From Spirochaetaceae bacterium UBA6243 (GTDB lineage Bacteria; Spirochaetota; Spirochaetia; Treponematales; Rectinemataceae): a stretch of 14,238 bases of DNA. A program made the translations under genes and the position numbers. Within the stretch, counting starts at the first letter, position 1; each line of letters opens with the position of its first letter. Positions 14,116 through 14,238 of the stretch are shown here, in pieces. The stretch is from the NCBI GenBank assembly GCA_002441395.1, contig DJVZ01000023.1, positions 9,905 to 24,142 of the forward strand. The letters are read 5' to 3'. The notes beneath the pieces are model-generated. The model had not been told where the DNA came from. It was given only the letters and a program-made list of their open reading frames with translations, and did no database searches.

Positions 14116-14238
14116 TTATTTATCGTCGTCGACTACTTTGTAATTGACATCATCGGCATTTTGACCCTGGTCGTTCGACTCGCCAGAAGAAGAAGCCTCG
14201 CCTTCGGCGCCGCCCGTGGCACCACTTGCACCGCCGGC
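14116..14238 (-). CDS. dnaK: Chaperone DnaK (Hsp70), C-terminal 40 residues only
   Basis: The minus-strand frame entering from the right edge encodes a Gly/Ala/Ser-rich flexible tail (AGGASGATGGAEGEASSSG) ending in NADDVNYKVVDDDK and a TAA at 14118-14116. A low-complexity tail closing with an acidic DxxYxVVDDDK-type end is characteristic of bacterial DnaK, and the downstream dnaJ supports the call. Everything catalytic (ATPase domain, substrate-binding beta domain, lid) lies outside the window, so integrity cannot be judged. In many bacteria hrcA and grpE lie further upstream; that cannot be seen here. Confidence 0.87.
   Translation of the reverse strand, partial: AGGASGATGGAEGEASSSGESNDQGQNADDVNYKVVDDDK

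Overview
The window (GC roughly mid-50s by eye) reads as chromosomal housekeeping DNA from a bacterium that looks most like a spirochaete of the Treponema/Spirochaetaceae type. That guess rests on the style of DnaJ (J domain followed by an F/G-rich stretch with repeated GF and DF), the short-type alpha-glucan phosphorylase and the NDH-2/DoxX architecture. It is inferred from remembered families, not from a search. No CRISPR array, prophage, rRNA or tRNA was seen.

Layout: (1) 1-5372, minus strand: a three-gene, closely spaced set read in the order degenerate DEAD-box helicase, alpha-glucan phosphorylase (glgP), FAD-dependent glycerol-3-phosphate dehydrogenase/L-2-hydroxyglutarate oxidase-like protein (cut by the left edge). 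(2) 5373-5562: AT-rich divergent promoter region. (3) 5563-8654, plus strand: a type II NADH dehydrogenase fused to a DoxX-like membrane domain, a strong intrinsic terminator, then a long-chain polyprenyl diphosphate synthase. Together they suggest a lipid-quinone based NADH oxidation module. (4) 8668-9972, minus strand: acylphosphatase and a quinone oxidoreductase-type MDR enzyme, convergent with the synthase. (5) 9973-10309: a 337-base non-coding gap holding a 131-bp MITE-like element made of three consecutive stem-loops, then AT-rich DNA upstream of copA. (6) 10310-12860, plus strand: copper-exporting P-type ATPase copA and the copper chaperone copZ, the latter with its own promoter. (7) A bidirectional terminator, then dnaJ and the C-terminal end of dnaK on the minus strand, with an intrinsic terminator between them.

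The most unusual items are: the helicase-like protein at 3768-5372, which keeps the two-domain DEAD-box outline but has lost the Walker A, DEAD and SAT residues and carries a long charged tail; the triple-hairpin element at 10014-10144, whose inverted ends differ only at positions that are compensated within each hairpin; the 60-residue Ala/Ser/Thr-rich insert inside the DoxX domain of the NADH dehydrogenase; and several terminators or promoters placed tightly between co-directional genes (ndh/polyprenyl synthase, copA/copZ, dnaK/dnaJ), which would set unequal expression of partners. None of this amounts to a clearly new multi-gene defence or metabolic system; the pseudo-helicase is the best candidate for undescribed biology.
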